NCBI GenBank assembly: GCA_963969365.1
Contig: OZ017746.1
Span: forward strand, 1,240,001-1,304,000
Origin: Asterochloris sp. CNOR1
Taxonomy: Eukaryota > Chlorophyta > Trebouxiophyceae > Trebouxiales > Trebouxiaceae
DNA: 64,000 bases
Direction of reading: 5' to 3'
Positions 22,441 through 34,905 of this stretch are shown here, piece by piece. The notes under the pieces were generated by a model, which saw nothing but the letters and a program-made list of their open reading frames with translations, ran no database searches and had not been told where the DNA came from. Position 1 is the first letter of the stretch, and each line of letters starts with the position of its first letter. Position numbers and translations under genes: made by a program.

Positions 22441-25400
22441 TGAGGAGGAGCTCTGCGGGATGCATACAGCAGCCCATGCACAGCATGCGGGGCTCAGCAT
22501 CGCGCCTGACGCTGCTGCCGCTCTTGAGGAGCTGTTGCAGATGGTTGGTGGTCAGGCCCCGACTGATGACCTGAGGCAGCAACTGGCCAAGGTTCAGGCA
22601 GCCAACGTGACTGCCGCCCGTGCATCAGTCAGGACACCGGCTGGTGCTGCTGCAGCGGGCTGTCACCACCCAGATGTGCTGCAACGGGCAGCGGCAAACC
22701 GAGATGCGGCGTGGGACTGCCTCGCAAGGGCCAAGAGGATTGGGCTGGGTCAGCAGATGCTCCCTCAGGACCTCATGGTGTCCGTCGTAAGCCCCAAAAT
22801 GTTGCAGAACAGTATGTGAGCCCCTGTTTGTGGAACCCATGCGCCCCTGAGCCAAGCCATGCAGGTTCTGCTCACGAGGCAGCTGCACAATGTCACCTGT
22901 CTCAGTCAGGACTGCTCCATGAGATGCCCTGGTGCCATCTTCAGCCTGTCCCCACTGCCTTGCAGATTCGTCTGCTGGTCAAGTGCACGCAGCTGGACCC
23001 TGTTGTGGTGGGCCTGCATGCCTGTGGCTCACTGACAAGCCTTCGCAATCACCTCAAGGGGTGAGTAGGGGTGCAAACAGGCTGCCCGCTGCCCTGCTCT
23101 GCTCCCTTGCTCCAGGCCTCAGCATCACAATGTGTACTATGCTGCATTGGTCACAAAACCTCTGCGCTGCAATCGTGCTGCAGCGCAGGTCGCCAGCCTT
23201 GCTTGCTGATGGGTGCTCTTGCCTGCACACTGCAAGGGACAGCCTTGCGTGGACTTGACTGCCCGACTCAGAGCTGATGTGTTGCAGGGTTGGAGAGGAG
23301 ACAGCAAGCAGCGCCTCCCCGACAGCAGGCCAGAGAGCTGTAGCAGAAGATGACCACAAGGAAGGCGCTGCCTGGGGTCAGAGCTCTGCTTTCCTTGCTG
23401 TGACTCCCTGCATGCCATGCTGCAGCCAGTTTGATGGCCTGTTCAAGCAATGCTTGGCTGCAGCCTGCGGGCCTGCCTTGGGTCAGTGAAGAGACTAACG
23501 TAAACAGCAGGCTGTGCTGTTACAGCCTGGGCCAGTTGTTCTCAAGCGCTCACATTGCAGCCAGGCCTTAGTGTGCTGGTGCATGCAGCACAGGCTATCC
23601 TGCTGCAGTGCAACACTCTCAATCTGTGAATGTGCTGCAGAGCATGGCATCGAAGCAGAGGCACCCTCTAGCTGGCAAGTCACCTGGGAGCATGTGAGGA
23701 GTGGTAAGCTCCCCTTCCTCACCGACTTGCTGTCCTGGGGCTGGAGCGCATGCTCAACCAATGTGCCAGCTGTGCTGCATCAAGCTGCGCATAGACATCA
23801 TCTTGTGTGGGGCTGAGAAGCTTGCTCAACGTAGGTGACTGCTGTGGCCCATGCGGCTGAGAACTTCCTGCAGGCTTGGCTTAGCGTGAGACGGACTGAC
23901 AAAGGACCTTTGCCTGGATGTGATGAGCTTGCATCCTGCCTGGATATGACGAGCTTGTGTCTGTGCAGGTTGCCGCAGCTATGGAGACCGGGCAGTGAAA
24001 GTGGCACTGGCAGCCCTCCGCTGCCCAGGCACAGCCACTGTCCAATTTCTGTTTGGGAACAGGGCTTTTCGCCACAAGGTCAGCCAGGGCAGCCCGCTCA
24101 CGTGCTGCCCCACTGCACAGCTCATGCTGCAGCAGATGGGACCTTGTCGCCCCACTGCATGTCAGCACTGCATTGCGCATGCGGCAGCAGCCCTCACCAA
24201 GACAAGCCCCTGCCTGCAGGAAGGGTGTCCTTGCCTGGCCTGCTGTGCTGGCTCTCGTCTGCTTTGCCTGCCCTGCACCGTCATGCAGGGAAGGCAAAGC
24301 AGACATGAGCCACTATCCTGGGGAGACATCGTGCACTTCTGCAATAAAAGCTGCAACGTGGACCCTGCAGCTGCACCAGCATGCTGTGGGTGGACTGTCA
24401 TGCCCGGGAGCATTGCCGCCGGCACAGCCCAACACCCTGCACACCATCTGCAGGGTGAGGCCTCCTGCCTGCACTGCCAGCTGGCGCCCATCTGCTTCGC
24501 TATCTCTGCCATGACCTGGGCGCTGCTGGCAGACCTCATGGTCCAGGCCTTCAGGTGCGGTGGCCGCCTCCCAGCCTGCCAAGCCCCCGCCTCCTGCAGC
24601 CTGCCTGGCCGCATGGCGCGAGCCCTGCTCAGCAGGCAGTGCCGCACAAGCTCGCCAGCCCTGCTGCGATGGCTTTGGCGGAGCCCCGCCTGGCTGTCAG
24701 GCTGGCCACCGTGCGGGCTGCTTGGCTGGCTATGGCGCCAGCTGGTCTGGCGGCCGCCCTTGTGGGTGATGGCTGTCCATGCAGCTGGTCTGGGTGAGCC
24801 ATGCGCATGCCGGTGCGCTTGATGGTCGATTCCCATGCAGCTGGTTCATGTCAGCCCTGGCCTTGGCTGCTCACAGGCTGCACCTGCTGCTTTGATCAGC
24901 CTGTAGCGTGCTTGCTCAGCAAAAGCACACATTGCTATTTGGCTGTCTGATGCCTGCTTACATGCATGTTTACTCTCAGGTGTCTTACCCTGCCAGTTCA
25001 TCCGGAATGCTGCCCCTTCACTTGTTATGCTGCACGCAGCCTGTTGATGTCACTGCCAATGCAGGCTGCATCCTGTGGTGGAGGTCTGCTTCCAACTGCC
25101 GCCAGTGTTGAAGCACTGTGGTCACACTGTTTGCAGGGCACCACTGGGACTTCCTGGGCTGGGTGCTGTCAGTGTGGACCTCCCAGGGGGGCTGGAGGGC
25201 CCTCGCCATGCCTCTGTGGCTGATCAGTGCCTGGAAGCACCACGTGCTTCATCAGCAGCCCATCAAGCTGTGCAGGGGCTGCATCCTGGGCAGCATTGTC
25301 TGGATGGCAATGTACCAGGCTGGCATCTTCAACTGGATGAGGCAGCTGAAGTATCTCATTCCCCTGGTGAGTTGGGCAGCTGCATGTTTGTGTGTTGCAT

Positions 25401-28134
25401 GAGTACCCGTTTGAAGCCATCACACAGCAGATTCCGCGTGGGCAGCTGCATGCCTTCGTCAAGCCTCTTGTGTATCTGAAGTCACTGCACTGCACTGCTG
25501 TCATCTGATGATGTCACTGCTGCCTGGAGCAGCCTGCACTGATCCAAGCGCTTGTCAAGGTCCTGCAATGCCACTCTGCAGGCTGTCATCTACTTTGGCT
25601 TCTGCATCTATTTCAGAGGTGAGCGTGCTCAGGCCAAGCGTTTGCCACCCAGCTGCCCAGCGTTGTAGGCTGTCCTGCCTGTCATTGGGAACTTGCTGTC
25701 ATGCGCCACTGAGGCAGCCACTCAGCTCATGCAATGCCATACAACTGGCAGGCAAAACGGCAAACCCCTCCCTGCTGCCGACCCCACACCCTGCATCACT
25801 CTCTGCCCTCTGCTGCAGGCCCGTCCCAGAGCTCAGGGGGTCAGAGGGGCTCCCCAGCACCGGCTGGGAAAGGGCCCCTGTCCCGTGTGCCTGTCAGGGG
25901 CAGCTCGGGCGAGATCAAGCGCATCCTGGACTGCACCTGCCACTACGCTGTGCTGGGGGTTCCCCCAGAGGCTGACAAGCCGGCCATTGCTGCAGCCAGG
26001 AAGGCCAAGTCGCTGATGGTGCACCCCGACAGGCAGGGAGGGGGCTCCACAGCAGGGTCTCATGAGGCACAGCAGCGTGTCAACCAGGTGGGGATTCTCC
26101 TGTTGAACCTGCACCAGAACATCAGTTGCAAACAGATCTGGCTGGGCATCTCCTGGGAAGCCCGGCATGCACAGGGATGGGCTTGCCTGTCAGCTGCTGC
26201 TGGAGGGAGGAACCCAGCCCTCCCAGGCTGCATGCCAGCTCAGGCCTTCACGTGCTTGTGCACATGGTGCTTGTCAACCCATCTGCTGCATTGCCCTCCT
26301 GTTTGTTGTACAAGTTCTCAGTCTCCTGAAGACCTTCCCCAGGCATCATCAAGCCCGCTGCACAGTGCCTCTTCCAGCTAAGCTTGCCTGGCTTCCATCT
26401 TCAAGCAGCTCTTGCAGGCCCTTTTCCATGAGGCCGCTAGCCAGCCCACCAGCTTCCAGCACCTGGCTGATTCCCAATCACGCTGCACCAGCAGTGCCTG
26501 CCATAAGGGCATGGCCATGCCGTCCCACAGCTCTCAGTAGGCTGCAGGCAATGGACATGCAGGGGCATGTCCCCTGGACCTGTGGGCCTAGTGTCGCTGC
26601 CCTTAATCAATGGCCCTTAGTGCTGCTGCCTTTGTAGGCCGCTGACGTGTTGGGCCGTCCTGCCGATCGTCGCAACTACGACCAGGATCGTCAGACCTGC
26701 ATGCTGCCGCCGTCGCCGCCTCTGTCCAAGCAGTCTACTGGGCCTGCATGGCTGCGTGAGCCACACATGCGCAGGTGAGGGGGCATGGGCAGCATTGGTC
26801 ATACATGCTATCACACGCAGCAGCCTGGCTGCACACCTCTGCAGTCTGCTGGGCCTGCACAGCTTGCAGCAGCCAACCCTGCGCAGAGATGGCAACTGCT
26901 GTCCTGGTCTTCATCACAGGAGCCGTTGGACGCGCTGCCATCGCAGGCAGCCAAAACGCTTGCACTGGCCTGCCAGCTTCCGGCTAGGCTTACCTCTCAC
27001 AGGAGGCAGTGCTGTGCCTGCAGAGCACTGGAGGGCTTCCACATCCCTGTGGGCTGCAACCACTGCGGCCAAGGTCACACCCTGCGCGCTTGTGTTGATC
27101 ACGGCGCAGAGAGGCCGTGCTCCACCTGTGGCTCACACAAGGTGGGTGCATGCATGCTGTAGCCTTGAGACGGCCTTCGTCCACCTGTGCCCAGCAGGCC
27201 GGCTTTCCTAAGCTGTGGCTGCCACGAGGGGTTCCCTGCAGGTTGAGTTCATGCTGAGCTGCTGCAGTGCTACAGCTATGATTGCACCAGGTTGGGCATG
27301 GCTGGGGGCTTGTCAGACTGCCTGTATTGAGGTCAGTGTAGCCTGCACCTAGCACACGTCTGAGTTGCTGCTAATAGCAATTTTGAGTGCCGTTGGGGCT
27401 GCACGCCTGCTCAGTGAGCTGGCTGCAGGGGCCTAGTTTGTGCCTGGCCAACTGTGTTTGCTCCTGACTTGGTAGCTACTATTGCTGCACAGTGTGCCAT
27501 GCTCCTGCACCTGTTTCTCTGTGCCTCAGGGCTTGCCTGGCGCTCTCTGATGATGCAGTGTGGGCGCAGCTGGTGGTTGCGTACACCACGAAATGCATGT
27601 TGCACCTTGCTACCAGAGATAAGTGCATGATGCCCCTTTGCTGCCTTGTGAGGTTTGTGCTTGCTGTTGGCACGTAATTGCAGTGCTTGCAGGGTAAGAT
27701 AGACTTTCAGGTCAAACAAGCAAGCTCTGCTTGTGGGCTGGCAGCGCATCATGCTGACCTGCCTGTCTTTGATTCTGCAGGTTGACAGGGGCGACATGTG
27801 GGTGGAGATGTCTGGACTCTTTGGCTGGCAGCGCAAGATGATGACCTGCCTGTCAGTGGCCGACCTCTTCGACTCAGATACTGAGCTGGGGGCAGGACTT
27901 GAGAGCTTGTATGGGCCCCTCACTAATCTGCTGCTGGTCTGCGACATGACTGAGGCGGCCACCTTGCACAGATACTTCGATCATGGGCTGCCTGTCAACA
28001 CCTGTGACGCTGTGACGAACATCCTGGCTCCCACACGTGCAAACAGCAATCGCAACAACAATGCACATGCCTGGCCGCCCCATGGGCCGCGCTCCAAGCG
28101 CAAGATTGCCAGAAAGGCCAGGAACCGCAGATGA
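21383..28134 (+). CDS. Membrane J-domain protein with Jiv90-like C-terminus (DNAJC14-like)
   Basis: Co-chaperone that would recruit Hsp70 at a membrane, probably the ER. Order of parts: a long Ala/Gly/Ser-rich N-terminal exon (21383 to a donor near 22791); IRLLVKCTQLDPVVVGLHAC (near 22966); AAENFLQAWLS (near 23860); several hydrophobic segments (about 24490-24540, 24660-24780, 25140-25370, 25590-25615). Then comes a complete J-domain (25819-26087 and 26638 onward) with HYAVLGVPPEA, the essential HPD in LMVHPDRQGG, and ADVLGRPADRRNYDQ. The C-terminal part has Cys pairs (CCAC, CNHCGQGH, CSTC) and RGDMWVEMSGLFGW, the layout of the Jiv90 domain that follows the J-domain in DNAJC14 and plant relatives. 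A basic tail ends at the TGA at 28132. The J and Jiv parts are secure. Whether the low-complexity N-terminus belongs to the same gene is inferred from phase across intron 22791. Confidence 0.75.
24250..24311 (+). repeat. Long near-perfect inverted repeat (hairpin) in an intron
   Basis: Two arms of 28 bases (24250-24277 and 24284-24311) are reverse complements with three mismatches and a six-base loop CCGTCA. The left arm core is GTCTGCTTTGCCTGCCCTGC and the right arm core is GCAGGGAAGGCAAAGCAGAC. It sits in the intron after the exon ending near 24079 of the J-domain gene. Both strands would fold. It could be a small-RNA precursor, the remnant of a foldback element, or a chance product of local inversion-duplication. 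Confidence 0.8.
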
Positions 28135-28229
28135 GCACAGCCTTCTGTTGAAGATCGACAATTTTCTTGAACATGTGTGTGCATTTTGCCATCCTGCTCT
28201 CGCCTCCAGATACACGCCTTCCACCACGG

Positions 28230-28541
28230 ATCCCATGCTTGCATCTAATTGCAGCTCTGCTGTCTAGAGGGGCCAGATTGCATGATGCACAGAGCAGGAT
28301 CAAACTGCCAGAGATCTGATCCAGACAAGAAAGGTTAACAGTTCAAGGGAATACCATCTGATTGATGATCACATCCCATGCTTGCATCTATTTGCAGCTC
28401 CGCTGTAAATGTAGAGGGGCCGGATTCTATCATTCCTCAAAGACAGGCTGGTAGGGAAACAGAGCAGGATAACGTGACTGAGATCTCATCCAGACAAGAG
28501 AGGTTCACTGTTCAAGGGAGTACCATCTGTTTGATGAGCAA
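28230..28541. repeat. Tandem duplication of ~150 bp between two genes
   Basis: The segment beginning CATGCTTGCATCTAATTGCA (copy 1, about 28230-28366) is repeated from about 28376 to 28541. Shared blocks in both copies are AGAGGGGCCRGATT, AGAGCAGGAT, GAGATCT-ATCCAGACAAGA, and GTTCAAGGGARTACCATCTG. The copies differ by scattered substitutions and indels, so the duplication is not recent. It lies in the 3' flank of the J-domain gene and of the mutase gene, and shows no coding potential. Confidence 0.8.
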
Positions 28542-28615
28542 CATGCTTTCCAGTAGACTGGTGGTCTGCCACAGGATGTAGGGTTATCACTTCTTTTTGA
28601 TATGGGCTAAGGCTA

Positions 28616-31600
28616 TCACCTCTTGGTATGGGCTGTGGTACCATTGGCCAGGGGGGGTTCGTTGTTGTTGTCGTTGCGGGGGTTCAGCTGGTCCCAGGCA
28701 GCAATCCAGGCGCGCATGCCATCTGCAAGCTTGCTGAAATAAGGGTCCACTCCTCCCAGCCCCTCTTGCACCTGCAACCAGATGCATGCTGCGTGACACA
28801 GCCATGAAGCCTTCAGGAACAGTGCAGCTGCCAGGAGCGCAGGTGGCGGAGCAGGGCTGCCAGGTTTCAGTTCAACTGTTGACACTGCTTGACCTCTGTA
28901 GTCGTTGCTCTTGGGATGCCATGCCTGGTGCCTGCTGTTAAGCCTGCTGGGGGCAGCTGCCAGGACTGAACTGCGCAGACTGGCAGGGGGGCCCACCTTG
29001 TCTGCGAGCTCCAGGTACAGGTCTTGTACACAGGTCTTGTTCTTGTTCAGGGTCACTTGCTGGAAGAAGGGGATGATCTCCTCCTGCCAGAAGATACCCT
29101 GCAGGCAGGTCAGTCCGTTGTCAATGCGGGCCTCTTTGGAGCTTTTCAGCGAGAGATGATGGCAGCACCGCCTCAGGCAGCCAACAGGCCCAGTGGGTGG
29201 CAGGCTGCCACGGTCAGCACACACGTCAGGCACCCCGATCACTGATCTCACTGATGGGCAGGCCAGTAAGCCAGGACATGCCTCTGGCTGCCAGTCTAGC
29301 ATGTCGGCTGACCAGCATGTGCCATGCCAATGACGTCGGGCCCAGCTCAGCAAGCCTGTCCAGGGCAGGCCACTGCGGCTGCGCACGTGTCAGGCGCCCC
29401 AGAAAACTTTCTCGTGCAAGCCAACGGTGTAGGGGCAAACCATCATGGAGGCGTGCATCACAAGCAGCCCAGCAAACCTCTGCAACTAGCAGATGTGCGA
29501 CACAGCAGCAGAGCAGGGCTCACCTTGTACTCCTTCTTGAGGTTGACAAAGGGGTTGCTCGCCTTGCTGTGCCAGATGTAGGGGAGTCCTGTCTTCACAC
29601 CCAGCCCCAGGTGATCACAGATGACCTACAGGGTGAGCGAGGAGTGGGTGACCAGTGCTCACACACTTTGTGCAGGCTCCAGCCAGTCAGCAGCTGACCC
29701 AGCACCAGCGGGCGCACAGTGCAGGGCAGAGTCTCCTGTGGGAAGGGAGGGCTGCATGCCCGCTGGTGGGTGCCAGAGGTGGCAGCAGCAGGGAAGGCAA
29801 CGCACACACCAACACAATGGATGCCAGCCACATGGTCTGGCAAGGTGCCCGACACAGAGCAGCTGGTGCCCACCATCTTGCCCTCAGCAGCAGGTGACAG
29901 ACAGATGCAAGCCAAGGGCAAGATGCAAGATAGACAGCTCCCTGGCACGCCGCCCAGCAGGTGTAGCCACAGCAGCAGCAGATGCGGAAAGCAGGAACCC
30001 TAACAGGTGCCACAAGCAACAGCAGCTGCTGAGTGCCCACCTTGCAGCACCACCCAGCCCACATGTCGTCGTAGCGCCCGATGGGTTGCCCATCGCCCAT
30101 CAGCCCAAAGTACATCGCGGGACCAATGAGCTGCCTGTCAAAGGCCAGGTTCATGCCACACATGGGGAACAGGGTGCCCTGCAGGGGGCCACATGTCGTC
30201 AGGACGGTGCCAGACATTGCCGCACAAGCAACGCAGATTGAGGCACGCCAATGTACAGGAGACAGGGTGCCCTGCACATGCCAGATCAAATTTGCATGGT
30301 GCAGTTTGTGCTGAGCTAGTGTGGGGGACGCAGTCATGCTGGTGCCTCACTGACAGCTGAATGGTCAGGCTGCGCCTCAAGAGCGCAGCATGCAGCCTTG
30401 GGGCCCTGCCACTTGACAGCAGAGGGACTGGGGGCGGCAGCACTGATGGGCCCCCTTGGCGCACCCTTGGAATGGTCAACACAGCGTCCACGTAGCGCGT
30501 GTTGCGCTCCTTGGGCTTCACCATCTGGGTGGGCGCATCATAGTCAGGGATGTTCAGCCACAGGCCTGCAGGAGAGCTGCCAGGGTTGAGATGCAGGGGA
30601 GCTGCTACGTTCAGACAAACCCCTGTCAACCCTGCAAGTCTGCAGGTAGTTGAGGCGGATGCAGCACTGTGCAGCCTCCAGTGTGACGCCTTCAAACAAT
30701 GCACACTGGCCTGTGCATGCACCCAGCCTGCAACGTCCCAAGGAGTCTGTTGCCCTAGTCCCTGCCGAAAGCTGGGGCCTTCCCAGCCACCTGTGATGCT
30801 GGCAGGGCACTGCAGAGGCACCCACCATGTGAGATTGCCGTGGGGGCGCCCTCCCTCATGGAGAAGGGGTAACCCCGCACAAAGTCTGCGCCCTCGGCAA
30901 AGGGGTCGTACAGGGTGTTGAAGAAGAAGGGGGTGGAGGGGGTCAGCAGGTTCTGGATGTGCTGCTTCAGGGCGTTGACCTCTGCAGGGCAGGCACTGAC
31001 TGTCAGCAAGATGGGGTCCCGGCCTGGCCCCTGAGCGCAGCATGCACCCTCAGCAGGTGGACTGGTGAGAGGCACAGCCCCTGGCGGGCATGCTCAGGCT
31101 CATGCAGACACGTGCAGGGTGGAGAGCTCCAGACGCGTGAGAAGGGTTGCCAGGCCAGCACCATGGAAGTCCGCTTGGGCTCTGGACGGTCCAGAGCACT
31201 CTGCTGGCTGCACCTGCTGAGGCCGCTGCTGTGCCATGTATCGTGGTCATTTCACTGACAGCATGCTGAGGCTGAGCCCACACCATCCTGCTCACTGGCT
31301 GCTCCAGCCAGCCCACTGAAACACAAGCTCAAACAACCCACTCTGGCCCTTGGGGTCCTCCGCCACGAAGCAGTCGTCGTCGATGGTGAACACGTATCGC
31401 GTCTTGGCCACCATGTAGCCAAAGCAACGGCAGGCGCTGTCCTTGAAAGAGATGGCCCACGCATTCTTGCCCAAGATCCTTTCAATGTCATTTCTGTTGT
31501 AGACATCGTAGGTGAACCTGCATATGCACAGGCAACATGCAGCTGAACCCAACCAGCGAGAAGAGTGCAGTCCGGGCAAGCCTGCTCCTGCACCCACAGG

Positions 31601-32387
31601 CAGATACTGTCAGGGCAGGCGTCCTGGACAAGCCAGCACCATGAGACCTTGACAGCACAAATCAGTGATAGGCTGCCCTATGCCGCCGAAAACGCGCATT
31701 GGCATGCCATAAGCCCACAACCACATTCCTCACTACTTGAAGGACCCCAGGTGCCGGACACAATCAAAGCCGCATTCTCAGAGAGCCAACATGCATGCTC
31801 CCTGTGCAGGCGCTGTGGGCTGGTGTCGCCGTTGAGAGAAGGGGAGGCCCTCTTGCACCAGCACCTTGACATGTCCTCCCTGCCACCTTGGGGACTGTTG
31901 ACAGCAGCTGTCTTTCAGAGCTGCTGTACCAGATCCCAGCACGAGACCACTCAAGCAGCTGCTGGCAGACAGAAGGTGGCCTGCCTTCTCAGAGCAGCAC
32001 AACAGCCTTGCCAACAGTGTGCCGCCACCCTGCCAGACTGTGCATGCCCCAGGACAGCTCTGCGGCCTCACCCAGCTGGTACAGAAGGAGGAGGCTTGGT
32101 GGGGTCGCCGTCCTGGATGATGATGAGCTTGTAGGGCTGCAGGAACTCCTTCCACTGGCCACTGCATGCCAGCACACAGCCAGGTGGGGCCTGCTGCTTC
32201 TGAATGAGCTATATGCACGTGGCAAGCATGCTGGAGGGGGCTACACCACAAGCGAGGCACCAAGACGCGTCTCAGCAGTCAAATCAGGAAGGCCAGCCGA
32301 GGCACCAAGAGCAGCAAGCACTCACAGGAATCCTAGGCTCCTGATGGTTGGTATGACTACAGAGAGCTGCGAAGGGTCCAGCGACAT
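28616..32387 (-). CDS. UAM: UDP-arabinopyranose mutase / reversibly glycosylated polypeptide (9 exons)
   Basis: Interconverts UDP-arabinopyranose and UDP-arabinofuranose at the Golgi surface, supplying cell-wall and glycoprotein arabinose. Nine minus-strand exons keep phase and give 360 residues, the usual plant length: 32387-32326, 32161-32072, 31517-31342, 30981-30826, 30565-30465, 30178-30041, 29625-29524, 29098-28997 and 28771-28616. Motifs in order are [34 protein letters not shown], the metal-binding [24 protein letters not shown] (which holds the family's self-glycosylated arginine), [50 protein letters not shown], and [19 protein letters not shown]. The C-terminal tail is Asn-rich. 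No signal peptide is seen, as expected. All introns use GT-AG borders. The sequence looks fully functional. Confidence 0.96.
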
Positions 32388-32963
32388 GTACACATTGGGG
32401 CTCGCATGAGCGCCTGACATGGGTGTTGGCTCCTGCAGGACAGCAAGCAGCAAATGGTGACAACTTGGCAATGCGACGAGACCGCTCTGTCTGAGGTGCA
32501 GTTTTAAATGCTGTGTCAACGCCGGCAAGGTGGCTGCCGTGGCGCAAAGGGTCCTGCAGGGGCTGCACAGCGTGACGCCATGCTGCCCAGCAGCACTGCA
32601 CCTCACATGCATGCTCTGCTTGCTTGCCGCAGCCCTGCTTCAGCCAAGGCAGCTGTCGGGATGTCTGCTGCTTGTGGGCAGGCTATACCTCCTCTCACCA
32701 GGAGGCCTGACGAGCCAGGCAGAGCCGCCCATCCAATCAATCAGCAACAGCAGTAGCATGGCAGAGAAGGCAGTGGCAAATGAAGCACATTGAGGGCAGC
32801 ACCCAGTTCCCCCTTGAGGCAGCACACTCGCCTCGACCACCCCTATAGGCTCAACTTTCATGACGGCTCCACTAGCATACAGATCAAGCTATCCCACATG
32901 CACTTCGCTCACCTGTGGGGCTCAGGAGGCTGATGCAGCCGGTCTTGGTTGCTTTGCAGCTCC

Positions 32964-33102
32964 TTACTCCTGGTTGGTGGGAATGGGAGGGACTCTGGAA
33001 GCACCCAAGTTGCGGGTCCGGGCGATGAGAACGGCGCACTCCTCGAAGCAGGCAGCGGTGTGAGCCTCTTCCAAGGCCGGAACGATCCTATTTCCATTTC
33101 TC
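32964..33102 (-). CDS. Last exon of an unidentified small gene
   Basis: After an acceptor GATGCAG, an open frame of 45 codons ends in TAA. The peptide contains RIVPALEEAHTAACFEECAV followed by LIARTRNLG, with a helical Cys-containing segment that looks more like real protein than a shadow frame. It lies upstream of the mutase gene on the same strand. I could not find the preceding exons between 33103 and 33900, so this could instead be a chance open stretch. Confidence 0.3.
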
Positions 33103-34748
33103 CTGCATCTTCAAGGCAGTCAAACATGGATATTAATCTGCAGGAATAGCTGCCTCCTCTGGCAGCTGCACTTCGGCTGCTAGACTAGACCAGAGATATC
33201 ACTGGCATGCTGATTTCCTGCTCTGAGGTACGCTCAGCCTCCGCACATGACGTGATCCAGAGAAGAGCAGCTGGCTGGCTGCACTGCAGCTGCCTGCTAG
33301 AATCCATACTGCATGGAATCCTGGACAGACTTCTGCTGCGCATGCATGTATGTCAGAGCTATAGCTGGATGCCAGCTCGCAGATGCAACACAACATCAAA
33401 ACACTGCATTCCTGTGATGCTAGAAGTGCAGACAGACCTCATGCAAAGTGGCAGGCGAACCCATGCCTCTGTCACTGCGAGCTCCATGTGTGCAGTCATG
33501 CCTACATTCTGAGTGTGCCTTGGCCTGAAGCACCCCTGCCAGACTGCTGGTTGGTGATGTACTGAATAAAGCATGGCCACAGGTCACATCACCTGCGCCC
33601 TGAGTGTTGCCTGGCCCAGCACTGGTATGCTGAAGCCTTGCGGACCGCTGGCACATGGAGTGCAGGCACATGCAAGTGCTGCCTCTGACATGCTGCACCA
33701 GATCTCCACGCACCCCATCACCTTGTGCGTCTTGCCAACCTGAAGTGAAGCACTGGCAGTAAAGCCGTTACTTTTTAGGTGGCTGACCCATGTTCATGAT
33801 GCGCTGCCTATATAGTCAGTCTCCCGGAGAGGGCAGCGCCTCAGCTGGGTGTGCCCCCACAGCATGGACCAGAACCTGCAGCCTTCTCATTCAGATGGCA
33901 GCTTCTCCTTGGCTCAGGGTGGTCCTGCCACTGAGCATGCAAGATGGTGCCCGCTGAGCAATGAGATGGCGTGAGCAAGCATGTGGGGCATGCGGGCACC
34001 ACCCTGGCGATGATTCAGTGTCAATGTTGTCTGAGTGCTGCCCATAAACTCCATTGTTGCATTCCCACAGGGCCCTGTGGTTGGGCTGAGGCTCAGTCAC
34101 CTCAACGCCACCTGGAGCTGCTGTGTGGCCTCAGAATGTACAAAAGGTAGCCATGTGAATTTAGCAGTACCTACTTCCATGGTTCTGATAGTTCAAGCGG
34201 CTTCCTTCTGCACCACTGAACTTAACAGACTGCCTGCACGTCATAGCGCTGCGCTGCTGGACCCTTGCCTGTGGGCCATCCACCACTCTTCCTGCAGCTT
34301 TGCCTGTGTGGAAAATTGCAGCGTCCCCACTTCCTGCCTGCGCTGCCTTACCTCAGCTGTCTGACAGAGCGCCTCTCTGTCTCAGGACTGCCCCAGTCAG
34401 GCTTCTGTGTCGCCTGCATTGCAGCCTGTGCCCAGCCTGGCATTTGAGTCACCAAGCAACTGGAGCACGTGCTGTTGTGGAGCAGTGCTAGATGTGAGCT
34501 CCAGTTGCTCATTGAATGCCTCCAAATATGTGTTTGGGTGCCAGACAAGCAAGGACCTATGTCCAGGCCCCAGCCAAATTGGCATTGCAATGCTCCAGGC
34601 AATTGCTAAAGCACTGCATCACAAAACACCTTAGTGTCAATCACATGGCAAAGTTTTCCTTGATGATTGTTGTATGCCAGACCCACAAGAAGGTCAAAAA
34701 GCAACTGATCCGGCCACAACTTTCCCTGTGGATGCCTGAGGGATGGAC
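33103..34748. other. Sparse region; possible small plus-strand gene
   Basis: No recognisable protein. A TATATA box is present at 33809-33814 on the plus strand. About 50 bases further on lies an ATG at 33864 with 35 codons (MDQNLQPSHSDGSFSLAQGG and on) to a GTGAGC donor near 33971. Further open stretches, SPQRHLELLCGLRMYK (near 34095-34142) and SQASVSPALQPVPSLAFESP (near 34395-34455), could be later exons. I could not join them in phase, so I only flag the possibility. Confidence 0.3.
33809..33814 (+). promoter_or_regulatory. TATA box candidate
   Basis: TATATA followed by AG, in a GC-rich setting, about 55 bases before a possible start codon at 33864 on the plus strand. It is the clearest TATA-like element I noticed. 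The palindromic core means either strand could use it. Confidence 0.4.
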
Positions 34749-34753
34749 TTACA
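34749..34753 (-). terminator. Candidate TGTAA poly(A) signal of the ankyrin-repeat gene
   Basis: The minus strand reads TGTAA about 155 bases past the stop codon at 34906, similar in distance to the candidates for ESF1 and DNAAF5. Confidence 0.4.
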
Positions 34754-34905
34754 GTGAAGCATGCAGGGCCATCCCAGATGTACTGTTGCGAGCCTAATTC
34801 CGGGTCAAATGTCAAGACAAGTTTTGTCAGTATTGTGTGCTGGCGGTTGCTGGTCACGTTTGGCATTCCTATGCTGTTATTCTTGTGGCAACCTGCCAGC
34901 TGCCA

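Noticed and set aside
22960-23062. The segment PVVVGLHACGSLT suggested a METTL25/RRNAD1-type methyltransferase motif.
   Set aside because: Only this one phrase matches, the usual Asp after the Gly is Ser, and no other methyltransferase motif is seen around it.
23905-23962. Tandem direct repeat of about 28 bases (TGCCTGGATGTGATGAGCTT and a variant).
   Set aside because: Short, diverged, inside an intron and not at a splice site; best explained by simple local duplication.
27010-27140. Closely spaced Cys/His (CCAC, CNHCGQGH, CSTC) resembling a retroelement zinc knuckle.
   Set aside because: The order and context directly after a J-domain fit the Jiv90 region of DNAJC14-like proteins, and no element parts are found nearby.
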